Part shown: positions 1-13,688 of the stretch, one piece after another
Position numbering within the stretch: the stretch's first letter is position 1
Layout: each line of letters starts with the position of its first letter
NCBI GenBank assembly: GCA_005281725.1
Contig: SSBO01000012.1
Coordinates: 12,263,851-12,327,850, forward strand
Direction: 5' to 3'
DNA length: 64,000 bases
From: Wuchereria bancrofti
Lineage: Eukaryota; Nematoda; Chromadorea; Rhabditida; Onchocercidae
Translations under genes and position numbers: made by a program
Notes under the pieces: model-generated
What the model was told of the DNA's origin: nothing
The model's database searches: none
The model's input: the letters and a program-made list of their open reading frames with translations, nothing else

Positions 1-46
1 CACTCGATAAATTATTCAAGCAAAAATGTGAATTATTTCGTTTCAG

Positions 47-132
47 AAAGACTCAGAATTCAAGGAGGAAGAAAAAAACCTACTGATTTTTTAAAAATAA
101 TTACGTCAAAATACAGTAGCATTATGCGATAG
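47..132 (+). CDS. Possible last exon of a gene starting outside the window
   Basis: A good nematode-style acceptor (TTTCGTTTCAG) ends at position 46. In one of the three frames after it the sequence stays open for about 28 codons to a TAG at 130-132; the other two frames stop sooner. The short peptide is rich in basic residues and matches no family I know. In DNA this AT-rich such a run can arise by chance, so this is only a hint that a plus-strand gene ends here. Confidence 0.15.
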
Positions 133-3100
133 ATTACAGTGGCCATAAAATACAAGACCGTATGTCGCAATTTAGATCCATCCTAAGGATAAACATTTCA
201 TGTTAGATATTTCTTTTCTATTATACATTTTGATAGGCTGATAGTAGAAATTTACAATACTCAAAGTGATAAATATATGATAACATTTAAATTATCATCT
301 TTTGGCTATGACATTAATGAAAAACAAGAAAGAAAGAACAAAATCGGTAGATTTTTTTATTGTCCTTAACAATATCATATCTTTCTGATAATACCTATTT
401 TCTCATTTTCTCTCTTTTTTTATCCCAATTGATACATCCATACATCTGTTGGTTTGATAAATTTGTCAATTTAAGAAGCATAATGATACCAGAATGACAG
501 AATTTAATTAAATTTCTTTTTTTCAACAAACATTAATATGAACTTTCAGATCTATTTAGGGATTTAGGCAATTCATCGAGTAAAAAATATCAAAAAATAT
601 GGTGGCAGCATAGTTATTAAAGGAAATAAATGTAGTATTTGTCATTTTGCACTACTTCAACAAATTCCTATTATGCTCAATTATTCCTTTTCCATATATT
701 ATTTGCCAACAAACGAAGGAGAAAAAACGAAATAAGCATGGTAAATAAAAGAGCATATTATTTGATTATAATTCTCAAATGCTTTTTTTGGTTTGAAATA
801 TTTTAATACTTAGTTATTGCATACTTATATTAAATGTATGAATGTCAACCAATACTGCTATATCATTCTAAATAATGTTAAAATTTTACTTTTCTAAAAA
901 GAATTAAGTAGACAAATATAATTTTATAAACAGTTTTGAATGAAAATCAATGTAGCTTATGAAAATATGTAATATCGACAGCAGCAATAGCATTTTAAAC
1001 CAAGTTAAAATTAAATCAACAAAATTTTTTGGTGGCATATGTTCAAGAAAGAAAAAAAAAAACTGAAAAATGAAAATGAAGAAAACACATCACAGTTCTC
1101 TATCATGACAATTAATTAGATGAATAAAAATAATATTATCAGAAAAAGATTTTTGTCTACGAATTTAATAAAAAACTCATGTTGTGATAAAGAACAAAAT
1201 TAATTTTTTCCTTTTTAATAATCGTCCTATATCTAACGCAAGATATGCTTTTCTCTTTTCTCCTCAATAGGTATTTTTATAATGAACGATTAAAAAATTA
1301 TGGAACGTTTTTGTCTTTTTTTCAAATAGATGTCCCTAAAAACTTTAAATGAAAGCATGAATAATTAATGCTGAAATAATTCATTGGATTATTTAACATT
1401 AAGCAAAAGTTAATAAATTGAAATGGACAAGTAAAGCATTTATGCTGTTAAGTGACTAGTTTTGAAATATAAATGTTGACTTGTGGTTTTGAGTTTTTGT
1501 CACTAGTTTTAATTTTGAGGCAAATGAAACATTTGATTTTAAAACTCAACAGGATTAGTTAAGCATTAAATGTAATCTAGCAAAAAAAAAAGAAAAGAAA
1601 AAAAGTAAGAAAGAAAGGAGGAAAAATTAAAAATTTGATGAAAATAAGAAATGAAAAGAAAAAATTAATTGAACAACATACTGTAAAAGAAAGAAAAAAA
1701 AAGTCTATTTTGTTCACTAAAACAAAGCCATGTGAGGAAATAAGCTTGGAATGAATACTTGGCCAAGATGTGTCACATCGAAATAGCATCGGAGCCATCG
1801 GAGCGTCATTGAAGCGTATTTAGACTTTGATGAATAGCAAATCAAACGAATTAGTTAGCAAATGAAGCTATTAAAGAATGTAGCAAAAGAATGTAGCGAA
1901 ATAAAAGAAACATTTAATGTAATAAAGACATACAAATCAGTTAGGACTTATTGATATTTAATTAATTAAGAAATGAACGTATAAATTATTGCGATTATTT
2001 TATTAATTGCATGATAATAATAATAACAATAATAGTAATAATGGTGATAATAATAATGATAATAACAATAAACCTCATTTAATAACGGAAAAATAAAGAT
2101 GAAATAAATTAATAAAACAAATTTTCTATTTTCGATGCTTCATAAGGTTGCAAAATTTTTGATTTGAAAACTTTATACCTCTATAATGAATTATGATGAG
2201 TCACCTGATGACTATGCATTATAAATATTTATTTAAATAGTATTTGATGTCAGATCATTGCATATTATGCGCAAAATTACAAAACTTTACCTACATTAAT
2301 TGCGAATATAATTGCATAATTTTTTGGCGTAATCATTAAATTGATATTTTGCAGAAGCAATTTACAAATTGCTCTATGTGAAACCAAAAATAAATAGCAA
2401 AAATCAGTGAAAATATTTGGAAATATTGAAATTTAAATCAAAAATGTTGAAAAAATACCATTTCATTCTACAAAAAAACCCTAATAACAACTTCAATGAC
2501 GAAAAAAAGTTTATCATTTATTTTTGTAAACATAAAAAGAATTGTTAAGGATTGAAAGGGAGAATATTAGGAATTTAAATACTTGAAAATTAAATTAAAA
2601 CAATTCATTTGCTCATGTGTTCACATTACCGAATAAGGTAAAATTTTTTATCTTTTAAAGGAAAAAAATTGTATTAATGCTCATTGATATTTTAGCCAAT
2701 ACAGAAAGCGAAACTTTTGTTTAGTAAAAAAAGTAAGCGCTGCATAGAATCCGGCATTGTATCCAGCACTGTGCTTATTTATCAGTTAATCCGGAATATT
2801 CATTCTGCAATAGTTGTTTTCAAATATTGTGTGAATTCCATTGCTAATGACTGGAGAAAAATAATAAAAAAAAAATTTCAAATATAATTCTAATTTTAAC
2901 CATAAGTTTTTATCTGAATCAATTCGGAAGCATTTATTTCTGAAAAGATTTTTAAAAATTTTTGAAAAGATAGAAAATTTGAAAAAAAAAAATTCTGTTT
3001 TCATTAAACTTACACATTCGTAATATTTTTACGGAATTTTATACAATTTCTACTTTTTTTCTTTTCTTTTGAAGGAATTTTTTATTATTCGACTTCTCCT

Positions 3101-5562
3101 TTCACTAAAATTTTAATTCATAAATCAAAACACTCATGTTTGCCCACTTTCAAGATATTTTATTTTTCATATTTTTGCAATTATGACAACTAATAACAAC
3201 TTATAGTAAAATATTATTGCGGCGTAACTTTTTAAGTATTGCTCATATCCACTTGATCATATTTGTACTACGAAATTTGAATTTCAAAAATTGTGGTAAA
3301 TAACTTTTAAGTGATATTTTTGATAAAATGAAAGGCCATCTCAGCTTATTTTTTCTTTTTTTTTTAAAAAAAAGCTTTTTTATTTTGAAGCCTAATTTTT
3401 ATTAAACTTACACATTCTTAAAATCTCTTAAAAGTTACTAGGAGATAAAACTCCTTAAAACTTTAAAAAGACAAATTTAAAATGAAAAACGAAAATTGAA
3501 GTTTTGTTCGAAATTTCATGCATGACAAGTTATTATTGCAATAAAAAAAGAATAAAGAAAAAAAGCCGTAACATAAAGAAGATTTTTCCATTTTTGGAGA
3601 GAGAATAAGAAAATTATGTCTTGTCTATTTCGGAATTTTAAACTTTTTCTATTGGAGAGAAGCGGATAACTAACAATTGCGCAAACCAAAATTAGTCTGC
3701 TAGAATTGATTTTACTTTGCCTCGTTGGTGCTATATGAATAGCATCAACGAATGAGATGCGAAATCATTATGAACTTCGAAACTTATCAAATATTTCATT
3801 AAATTAAATGATGCGAATAAGTAAGTTAAAAGAATGTAATTTCAATCGTTTTTAGAGAAATGTCACATATTTAACAACAAGAAGCATATAGGAAATCCTT
3901 GAAATTTGAAATTTCTCGGAATTTCCTAAATTTATTCAATAATTTCATATAATGCATCTTGCGCTATTTAACTGAATCTGATATTCAATAATCATTTATC
4001 CGATCATTCATATGACTTCTAATGTAAATATTAAAAAATTTGCTTATTAGAAATAATAAATGAAATTAAGAATTTAATTTAAAGAAATTTTATGCAAATG
4101 TGAGCATAACAAAAATTGTAATGAAAACTACATAAGGCAAAGAAATAAAAAATTGGTAAAAAAATAAAAAAGTAGATAGGAATAAATGAATGGTTGATTG
4201 ACATTTATCTAAGGAGTTGATAATTGGATTTAGAATTATGAAGTCATGAACAGCCTTAAATAAAAAATCTTAACCAATACATAAATTAAGCATAATATCT
4301 CTTCATAGTGTTTGTCGTGTTATTCTAACTTTAAAATCATATTTTATTCCAATTTTTAAAAATAATTTTAGCACTCATAGGAAATCAAATATTCAGTATC
4401 ATCTTTTACCAGAAATATAAAATAAATGTTCGAATAATTCGTCGTGATTATATCGCGCACCAAAAATTCAATTACAATTGTTAGCATTTTTTTTTTTTTT
4501 GCATCTTTAACAAGCATAATAAACTCGTTGAATTATAAAACAGCATTAGTAACACAATTAATTAATTCTAGTGATTTTATAATTTCCTTAACGAATAATT
4601 AAAATTTTTTTATAGTAAGGATGAGACATCCATTGAAAACAACCATTTGCTCATTATTATTGAGTGAATTTCTTTAATTATTTGATTTAGTCAACGCAAT
4701 TTATTTATTTATTTTCAACATTCTTTCAAACACATTGGAAGATAAATTTTTATAAATTAAAAAAAAGCCGAAAAAATCAAATAAGATGTAATTTCAAAAG
4801 TTGAATTTTATGATGAATAAAAAAATAACAGCAAGGAAAAAGTATTACAGCAATAATTTCCGGTATTGTTACATTTCGTTGTGACACATAACATATTTCA
4901 AATTTTAATATGTTGATGCATTGTTATTTAGAAATTTAGATTGGAATTTACCGAATTATATGAATGTTTCTTCACAAAAATAAAATCTCCAATACAAAAT
5001 GTGAATATATACAAATGCAAAAAAGATGATTCATTTAAAAAAGATAATCCATTCCAGTCAGAATTTTTAAATCTCTAACAAATTGCAATGCATTTCGAAT
5101 AAATAAAAAAAATTGACTTTAAAGCTTATTAGTTTGGTTGTTGAATATTTGAAACTTAGTTGAATTATAAGTGGAATCATAATTAAGATAGTTAATTAGA
5201 TTCGAATAGCGCTAACAATTATTTCACAGCACAAACATTATTTGGTTGTTAAATTTCACATTGATGATTACGATTATTGATAATACAATTAGATGTATTA
5301 AAGAGGATAAAAATAATTCAAAGAAAGGATAAACTTTTTTTAAATTTCTTATGAATGCATATATTTTAAGTCTGAAAAATTTGCAATACGTCGTCTATCA
5401 ACTTATGTCATCTGATAAAAATATAGACTGCTAAAAAGAATATGCTAATTAATTAAATAATTAATCAGGCGTTAAAAGATTATGATTTATTAGCTAGCAA
5501 TTTTGTTTTGTTCTTTTTGTTTTTTCCATTGATAATAATGGATGCCATCCAGTTGATCATAG
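133..5562. other. Non-coding AT-rich stretch
   Basis: I see no supported gene here. Open frames in this stretch are short and made of F, K, I, L and N codons, as expected by chance at this base composition. It holds many poly-A and poly-T runs, a GAT/AAT-rich simple stretch near 2010-2090 and one compact hairpin (3722-3751, listed separately). Confidence 0.6.
3722..3751. repeat. Short hairpin, 13-bp stem and 4-base loop
   Basis: TCGTTGGTGCTAT (3722-3734) pairs with ATAGCATCAACGA (3739-3751) across the loop ATGA. All 13 positions pair if one G-U is allowed. It is GC-richer than its surroundings and lies far from any gene model. It could be a small structured RNA, the remnant of a foldback element, or chance. 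Confidence 0.45.
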
Positions 5563-5826
<264 letters not shown>

Positions 5827-8445
5827 ATAATGATAATAGCATTTACAATAACAAAGCAATATTTTAAGATTTCAAAATTTGCATTATTCTTACTTTCATT
5901 TATCATATATGGTTAGCAAAAAAAAGTTTGAAAAAAATTGAAATTTTTTTTTTAGATTAAATGAAAATTTCAATAAATTTTTTAAGTAATGGAATTTTTA
6001 TGACACAAATGTAATTTAAAAATTCAGAAATCATTCAAAGCAAATGGATTATAAAAAAGAGGAAAAACATAAATAAATACGAGTGGCATTTTAGATAAAG
6101 AAAATTTAAAACTTCTAAATGGGAGTAGAAGTTTCGGTTTCTCATTTCGTGAGACGATCCTGAACAAAAAAAAGGAAAGAAATAAAAATAAAAAAAATAA
6201 GAAAAATAAATGAAGCAGTAAAATAGCAGCAGTAATTGAAAATGAAGAAAGGAAGAAACAGCATACTTCATATAATATCATTGCTATCGGTCTGTTATTC
6301 ATCGCAGAATATTACAAGTTTAATTAGGGAATCTCAAATTTCGGGTTAAAAAATGACGAAAAAATTTAGAAATCCATAGAAATAAATCATTATTATTATT
6401 TATCAAAAGTAAAATGAAAAAAAATAGAAACAATTTTGTCTTTTGAAATAGATCTAAAACGAAGAATAAAAAGAAAAAGGAAGATAAAAGCAAGAAATCA
6501 ACTATCACTGTATTTTTTAAATTATTTTTATGAGTAAAAATAATTTCATTCTACCATTGCTGATAAAAAGAAGTAATACGCCTTTTTTTTAGATTTAAGA
6601 GAGAAAAGAAGAGAGATTGAAGAAAAGAAATCGTTAGCTGAGTTGAGAAATACTATCGTTGAAATGATAAATTAACATTCGTCTATTTGGTAAAAATGTT
6701 TACAAATAAATAAATGAAATTTGTTTGCTTCATTTTATTTTTACTTTGAAGAAAACAAAAAAGAATAATTGTGCATTAGCATATATAATTTTAAACTGAT
6801 TTCTAATTATAAGTTATTATATTACTCGTTCGATTATTGGAATTGATTTTCAATATTAAGTAAAAATTGTTAAAATTTTTGTAATTTGTTTAATGATATT
6901 AAGATGATTTTTCTTTTCATGCTATATAACTAATTTTTTATGGTTAGTTTCAAAAAAAAGAAAAATTGTTGGAATATGATAGGTAAAAGAATTTTTTAAT
7001 ATTCATTATGATTACGAAAAGTTAGAAAAACAAATATTTTGCACAATAAAGTTAACTTAAAGTCAGAAATGATCAATGAACTTTTTTTTTTTAACCTTAC
7101 AATAATATTCTTTTAAGATAATTCGTCATAGAATAGCAATTGAAAATTTAATAGTAATTAGCTTTCTCACTGATAATAATGCTAAGATGATGAATTCAAA
7201 ACATTATAATGTATTCATGTTTCATATATAAAATGAAAAGGAATGAATAAATTAAATTAAATTAAATAAATCGATTAGACCAATCATACTGAGAGAAAAT
7301 AAATGAAGCAAATACGTATGCAAGGAAAAGAATAATAAAAAAAGAAAAAAGGAATTTATGTACAAAAAATACATATTGTTTCTTCTTTTTTCTCGCAAAC
7401 GTAAAATAATAGAAGCATAAAAATGCTAATATTTAAATCACTGAGGACCAATTTACAATTTATTTGATATTTTATGGGTTACTAATTCTATAAACTCATC
7501 GAATCTGCTAAATGTGTAATTAAAGTACTTCCAACTATTATTCACCAATGAAAAATTAAATTACGACAGTTTGCTTCTGGAATGCTTAAAAGTTTGCTTT
7601 CAGAATACTTAAATAATATGAAAAAGCCTGCAGAGGAGTCAAGCATACAGTTTTGCACAGATTTCAATCAATCTATCAAATTTCATTGAAAAAACGATGA
7701 AATGGAAAGCAAGTAGAATTTGCATAAATAATTTAATCATGTTTTATCTGGATGGAAAAAAAAAGAATAAACCATGAAAAGCCTACAGGAGGAAAAAAAA
7801 TCAAAACACTTCACTTTTTTTAATGAAGGATTTTACGATTTCATTATATTAAACACTTCAGTTTCGTTTAAAGTGAAAATTCCTCAAAAGTTCTTTTCCT
7901 CAAATTTTTTATAAGAAAAACAATTCAGTCAAGTTTCAGCGGAATAAAAATTGCTTGTCACAATTCAACATTCAATTTTTTGACATTTTATAAAGATGTC
8001 AAAACAACTGAATGTTAAATAGTTTCATAAAATGCAACATTTTATCACGGCTCCTTGACAACTTATGTTCACAAATTTATCGCACGTAGGATTTATATGT
8101 ACAGTAATTTCAGAGGATGCATTGACGGAATATAATAATCGACTACAAGTAAATTACATTTGGCACGTACAACAGATTAATTTGACGAAAAGCAATTCTG
8201 CAATATCACGTTTCATTAAAACACAGGAATTTTAAAGAAAAATAATTTCACAGAAATTATTAGTAACCAATTTTTTAAAGCACAAAAATTCCTTTGTTAT
8301 GTAACTTATACCATACTGGAGCAAAGTAATTTTGAAACAATAAATGCATGCTAAAATTTACATATGCTATCACATCCGAAATTCCAAATTCTACGTACAA
8401 AGTAAAGAAAGCGAAATCAATAGACTTCAAATACATTAGCAAGAA
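5827..8445. other. Non-coding stretch downstream of the 390-residue gene
   Basis: No supported gene. The right end should include the 3' untranslated region of the minus-strand gene that stops at 8446. I did not find a clear polyadenylation signal for that gene by eye. Confidence 0.55.
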
Positions 8446-11400
8446 TCAGTTAAAACCGGCAGTACCATCGCTATCAATATCACTTAAAAATTGTGCACAT
8501 TCCTCACTACTCAATGTTGAAATTAAATCAACCGCTTGCTCTGCAAGACGTCGATTAGCTGCTTGCCGTAATCGCAACATATATTGCCGTATTTGATCCG
8601 GAGTACTACGACTGAAGTACGTTTCTAATTTCTCAATTGCAACATTTCGATCCAATGAATTCGGCAACGTTTGTGATGTAACCGTGTTTGCCAATAAGCC
8701 TATAATATATTTACTAAATTTCTTTGCAAAAAAAAAAAAGAAAAAACAATCCAGTATTCTTAAATTTAGTTCATTCATACAGGATATGAGTATCAATATT
8801 TTGAATATTCAAAAAGTAAAGAATATTCACTCAACGCTACGAAAGAAGCAATGCTTTCAAGGAGCCTTCTTGCAACTATGAAGTAGCTAGCATATATCAA
8901 AATATATCGAAAAGGTGAAAAAAAAAAACTTAGACTTAGACATTCAACAGTCAATTAAATGTCTTTTTTTGATCATATATAAAATGAAAAACTAAATTAT
9001 CGAACAATTCATTACTGCAATCTTGTCCTCTGGGATAAAAAGTTAATCAATGTAGACAAGAATAAGAGTCAGTAAATCTCAAACAATCTTGATTGTCAAA
9101 AAATCAAGCCTGAGATAGCAGGTATAAAAGAAAAGTTAAACCACTGAAAAAAAAGATAATGACATAGTATTCATCAAAAGTTTTTCTTATTCTAATTCAT
9201 ATAATTCTAAAATTATATTGAAAATAGAAGTTTGCAAAAACTTACCTGATTCTAAATTGGAGCTGCTTGGAAAATGCAATTCTTCGGTGCTAATAATTGT
9301 AGTGCTAACACCATTTGGACTTCCCATTGCTGTAGGTGTCCCTGTTGGTGTTTCCGGTTCAATTTTCATTTCCAAATTTTGCTTCTCATTGTGAGGAAAA
9401 TTTGCAGCTGGATTCAGAAAAACTTGCTTCAGATAATCTGTATAGCTACCGGATTCATCAGGTGATTCAAATTCCTGAATTGAAGAAATAAATCAAGTTA
9501 CTTGAAAATACATATACGTCAAACATTATATTTTTGTTAAAGCACCAAAAGGAAAAATATGAATACAAAGAAATAAAAAAAAAACTAACACTTTTTGGTA
9601 CTTTCAATCGTTCCTCATTACCATTTGAAGTTTTGGAAATTTCTAACAAACGTTTAAGTTTATTCGGAGCTGCCGGACCAGCTGCTTGTTGATCTAAAAC
9701 AAGAGTGTATCATAAGTCGTCAATGGATGACCTAATGTACAATTAAGTATATTCGCCTCACTTTTTACTAATTTATCGGAAGAAAATTTCATTATGATAT
9801 TTCGAATTTGTCGCACTTTTAAATTAACAGAATTTTAAATTGAATCTAAGCATGTGTTCGGGGAAAAAATAAATAAAGGATAAGAAATGATGAACGAATT
9901 GTTTTCTCCTCAACTATCCACAGTTTATCGACTTGCTATTACTACTCACTCCACCAGCAATAAACTACGTTTTAATCATTTATTTTCGGAATCATAAATA
10001 AGTATGCATGACAATCAAAACATCTTGTTCATGAAATTCTATTTTGAGATATTTTGAATAAAAAAGAAGAGTTACAGTCAGAAATTATCTCACAAAAGAA
10101 TGGAAATATATATTTATAAATAAATGCGTTTGGAATATAAGTAAAGAGAAGGAAGTTCCAAATTATATGTTTCATCGTGTTAGTAAAATCATTTAATTCA
10201 TCATATCTAAGAGAGACTTACGAACCTACAACTAACTGAACTATTCCGGATCAATTTACCATAAGATTATATTTCAGCATTTTAAAGATTTCCATTTAGC
10301 TATTCCTTAAAGGAATAGCTAAATGGAAATCTAAATGCTAGAAAAACTCTCAACAGACATTTTATTTAATAGGAATATGTTTATGAGATTTTGATGCAAA
10401 AAAAGAGGAATAAAAATGAAAAGGTAGAGACTAAGTTAAAGTAATAAATTAACCCATTTTTTGAGCCTTTGATGAAACAACACCTTTCTTACGTCGTAAA
10501 AACCATTCCACACTTGGCATGCTACCTTTCCATTGACGTTCGCTACGTACATCACTTATTAATTTTGCAAGTCGAATGCACTGCTCTTCACGATGAGCAC
10601 ATTCACTGCAATATAAAAAATCAGTCAAAGTTGCAAAACAACATCATTCCTCTGAAAATATCCTAATTATATATAGCTTATAACAAAATTGGAAAACATA
10701 ATTCCAAACTAACCAAAAAAAAATTTACTATTGTTATTAGCTTAGTTAAATATAGTTCTATTTTCAAGCGTTACTCTAAATCTGACCTATTTAAACAAAA
10801 TTTTCAGCATGCAATTGTTTCTCAGTACGAAATCTGGCGTCAAATCCTAAATAAAGTGAGAGAATTTTGCCTAAGATGAGAAAAAAAAAAGGAATGACAA
10901 TAACAAAAGTGAAAGAAATGAATCAATCTTGCGAAAAAACTGAACACTTCAAGTTCATCTTTTATTTAAAAAGAAGAAACTTGAAATATTATTTACAACT
11001 AACCGAAAAATTTCTGACAAACGTTGTGCTTCATTACGATATATGAAATTAGCTCGAGCAATTCGTTGTCGATGTCGAGCTGCTTCCGATAAACGTTTGA
11101 CCAAATCGATGACAATTCGTTGATCAGTTCGAAGTTCGCTGGGAATTAACGATATGAAATCAAGTTGTGTGATATGTTCCGGTATTGATTCCGTAATATG
11201 TAACGAATTAACAGCTTTCCGACGATACATATCATTCAATTTCCCTCGTGAATTGTACACTTCACCAAATACTTTACTTATTGCAGCTGAAAAATATGCA
11301 GTTTTAATGACTAAAAATAGAAACTAATCAAATGAAATGGCTATTAAAATAAAATTTTATCTTATAGATATTCATGTTTTTTTCAAAAATAAAATTATTA

Positions 11401-12336
11401 GTTATTACCAAAATCCGTATAATAATTAATGACAGCATAATTTTGCATTATAATCTAACATTACTTGTAATAATTTCCTCACACTATCCCCATATATCCA
11501 GCGAATAATAACAAAAAAACCCATTACTCAAAATGTTTCATTCTCTTTCCTTTCCATAGTTCATTCAGGCTGATAATACAGAGTACAAAAATTGAACTGA
11601 ATTAATTCATAAATGACATACTCGGTAATTCAATTTTTATTGATGTAGATTTATTCAAATGAAGAAATTATCCATGAAACATATCAGCTAAGCTAAACTA
11701 TGATAAGAAAAATAAAACATACGGTTAATGCGACGTTGCCGTGTCACTGTTACTTTTTGGGACGGTGTCTTCGATTTTAACAAAACACCTAAAATTTCAA
11801 ACGCCATTAAAAAAAAATTTGTATAAATAAGGAATACCAAATATACAACATATTCCCCTTATGAGTGCATTGATAAAAATATATCTTTTTGTCTTCTAAA
11901 GATGACAAAATGATAAAGCTAGGAAAAGAGATATCAGTCATACGTTTATCACAATAAAAAAACGGCTGATATCATTAAGCATTTATTATTGGATGAATTA
12001 GTAGAAGCGATAAATTTGATTTTGTAAAAAAAAAATGGATAAATTTAAATTTCTTTTTCTTTATAACATAAAATTCGGAATAAAAAAAAGTAACAACAAG
12101 GATTAATTATCATAGTCAATTTATTATATTAAAAATATATCAGAGTGAACAATAAATGAATTATTCAAATATTAGTAAACTAATGAAATATATTGAAATT
12201 TCAAAAAATTCAATCACAAAATATAAGTAATTAAGTAAGTATAGAAGTAACCTGAGACATCATCATTAGTTTCCTCATCCACAAGAGACATATCTAGACT
12301 GTTATCAATTAAAAATAACTCTTCACCCTCTGCCAT
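8446..12336 (-). CDS. Unrecognised 390-residue protein, seven exons
   Basis: I do not recognise this protein. I rebuilt it from seven exons: 12336-12252, 11788-11723, 11286-11004, 10605-10454, 9693-9590, 9474-9246 and 8699-8446. All have GT/AG borders and the phases agree throughout, giving 1,173 bases including a TGA stop. The N-terminus is acidic (starts MAEGEELFLID). A basic stretch near residues 36-50 (includes TRQRRINR) is followed by a long charged, probably helical region (about 55-185) rich in R, E and Q, with W-containing segments (RQWKGSMPSVEWFLRRKK). The middle is low-complexity, rich in P, S, T and G, and the end (about 310-390) is again helical, ending SDIDSDGTAGFN. There is no signal peptide or membrane segment. 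The basic and helical layout suggests a nuclear or RNA/chromatin-associated protein, but that is inference only. An AG acceptor 14-16 bases upstream of the ATG fits leader trans-splicing. It diverges from the MSP-domain gene. Confidence 0.8.
10286..10332. repeat. Perfect 47-bp palindrome inside an intron
   Basis: Arms 10286-10308 and 10310-10332 are exact reverse complements (23 bp each) around a single central A. Outside them an imperfect extension continues (AGCATTTT... against ...AAATGCT). It lies in intron 4 of the minus-strand 390-residue gene. The transcript would fold into a long hairpin. Candidates are a young inverted duplication, a tiny foldback element, or a processed small-RNA hairpin. 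Confidence 0.9.
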
Positions 12337-12348
12337 TAACAAAATTCA

Positions 12349-12356
12349 CCCTGCAA
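12349..12356 (-). promoter_or_regulatory. Candidate spliced-leader acceptor before the 390-residue gene
   Basis: On the minus strand the sequence ATATTGCAG ends at 12351, 14 bases before the start codon at 12336. It matches the acceptor style of the internal introns, and no cis exon is evident upstream. In nematodes this arrangement usually marks where a spliced leader joins. It could instead be an ordinary acceptor for an unseen 5' untranslated exon. Confidence 0.4.
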
Positions 12357-13034
12357 TATTTTTTTTTTCCTTTTTCTTTTCAGCAATTTTTTTTTTAATG
12401 ACGTAGTTCCGCTATTGTAGATCGATTAAAAAGATAACATTTTTAACGTATCATCCGGCGGATACTGTTTTGCATTTATTTTGTACGGACATATTCCATC
12501 TGCAAACTTTTCTTTCATACATTTCATACTTTTTTTTTATGAACAAATTATAGATTTCATCAAGGAGTTTTGTTCGGAAAAATGTCAAAATACCCGTCGA
12601 ATGATATGAAATGTTCGAAAAAAAAAGTAGCAAAATTAATTACTGAAGAAGTTAAAGAGTAGAAAAAAAAAGTATAAACATACATTACAAATATCACATC
12701 TGATTGATTGATTAATTGATATTACTTTTCAAAATATCTTAAATATATATATCTCAAATATTCCAGAACTACTTGAAATATTAATGCCATAACTAATTAA
12801 CTAACTGATTTTTCCTATTACCCTATCATTATTTATTCCTTATTTTTATTATTCATCTTCACTTTGTCTCTTTATCCACTAACCCAAACATAAAAAATCC
12901 CATTTTGTTTGTAAATATACTATATATGAAATGAAATTTAAATTGAAATTTAATTAATTAACAATCGTAGTAAGCGGTAGTCGTAGTAACAGCAGTAGCA
13001 GTAGTATTGGTTGGTAGTACTGAAGAGAGAAATA

Positions 13035-13560
13035 TGAACAGATGTGTTGTTGTGCTGTGGTTCCATCCATCCATCCATCCATCTGGTAGTAATGTGCGGT
13101 GCCTCTCTGCTCACCCTACTATTACCGCCATTCTATCTATCTTTTCCACCGGTTCTCTGTCAACCTAAGCTACCATCACACAACCACCTTCTCTTCCTCT
13201 CATCTATCATTAGGGTACCAATCGATTGGTACGTCTGTGTGTGTACACGGATAGGTACACACCTCCTTGCCTATCCGGTAGTCCATGGTGTACACTATCA
13301 CAGCGACCCACCGCCATTGCCACCGATATGTCTGTCCGTCTATCCAAATGTACATGTCTGCATATGTATGTGTGTGCGTGTGTATATGTATATGTGCGTG
13401 TATGCGTGTGTGTATATATGTGTCGGTAGCTTCGAGATATTATTTGTTTCTGTCTATGCGCACCATATTATTGTGTCCCCTTGCAATGGTGCACCAAGGG
13501 TACACTACATAGGGTACCAATGTTATGAAAGGAGAAAGAGAGAGAGTGGGAAATAGAGAG
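13035..13560. promoter_or_regulatory. GC-richer island between divergent genes
   Basis: This is the least AT-rich stretch of the left half, lying between the start of the minus-strand 390-residue gene and the plus-strand MSP-domain gene. It holds a (CCAT)n run near 13064-13083, a perfect 18-bp palindrome GTACCAATCGATTGGTAC (13215-13232), two copies of TAGGGTACCAAT (13211-13222 and 13510-13521), and a TG/TATG-rich tract around 13340-13425. A long open frame crosses it, but its product is low-complexity (His-Pro, then Cys-Val-Tyr runs from the TG repeat), so I do not call it a gene. A shared promoter or enhancer is the simplest reading. Confidence 0.4.
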
Positions 13561-13688
13561 GAAAAGTATAAAGGAAGTCAAAGATTCTAAGAGTTAATTA
13601 TGGAACAGAAACTGTCATCAACAACAAAAAAAAGAAATCTCTTCAATACTGATACTAATAAGAAATTAATAAATAATAATTTCTCTTT

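Noticed and set aside
13044..13556. 170-codon open frame in the GC-rich island
   Set aside because: The product is low-complexity (CCAT and TG repeats read as His-Pro and Cys-Val-Tyr) and two other frames over the same bases are also open.
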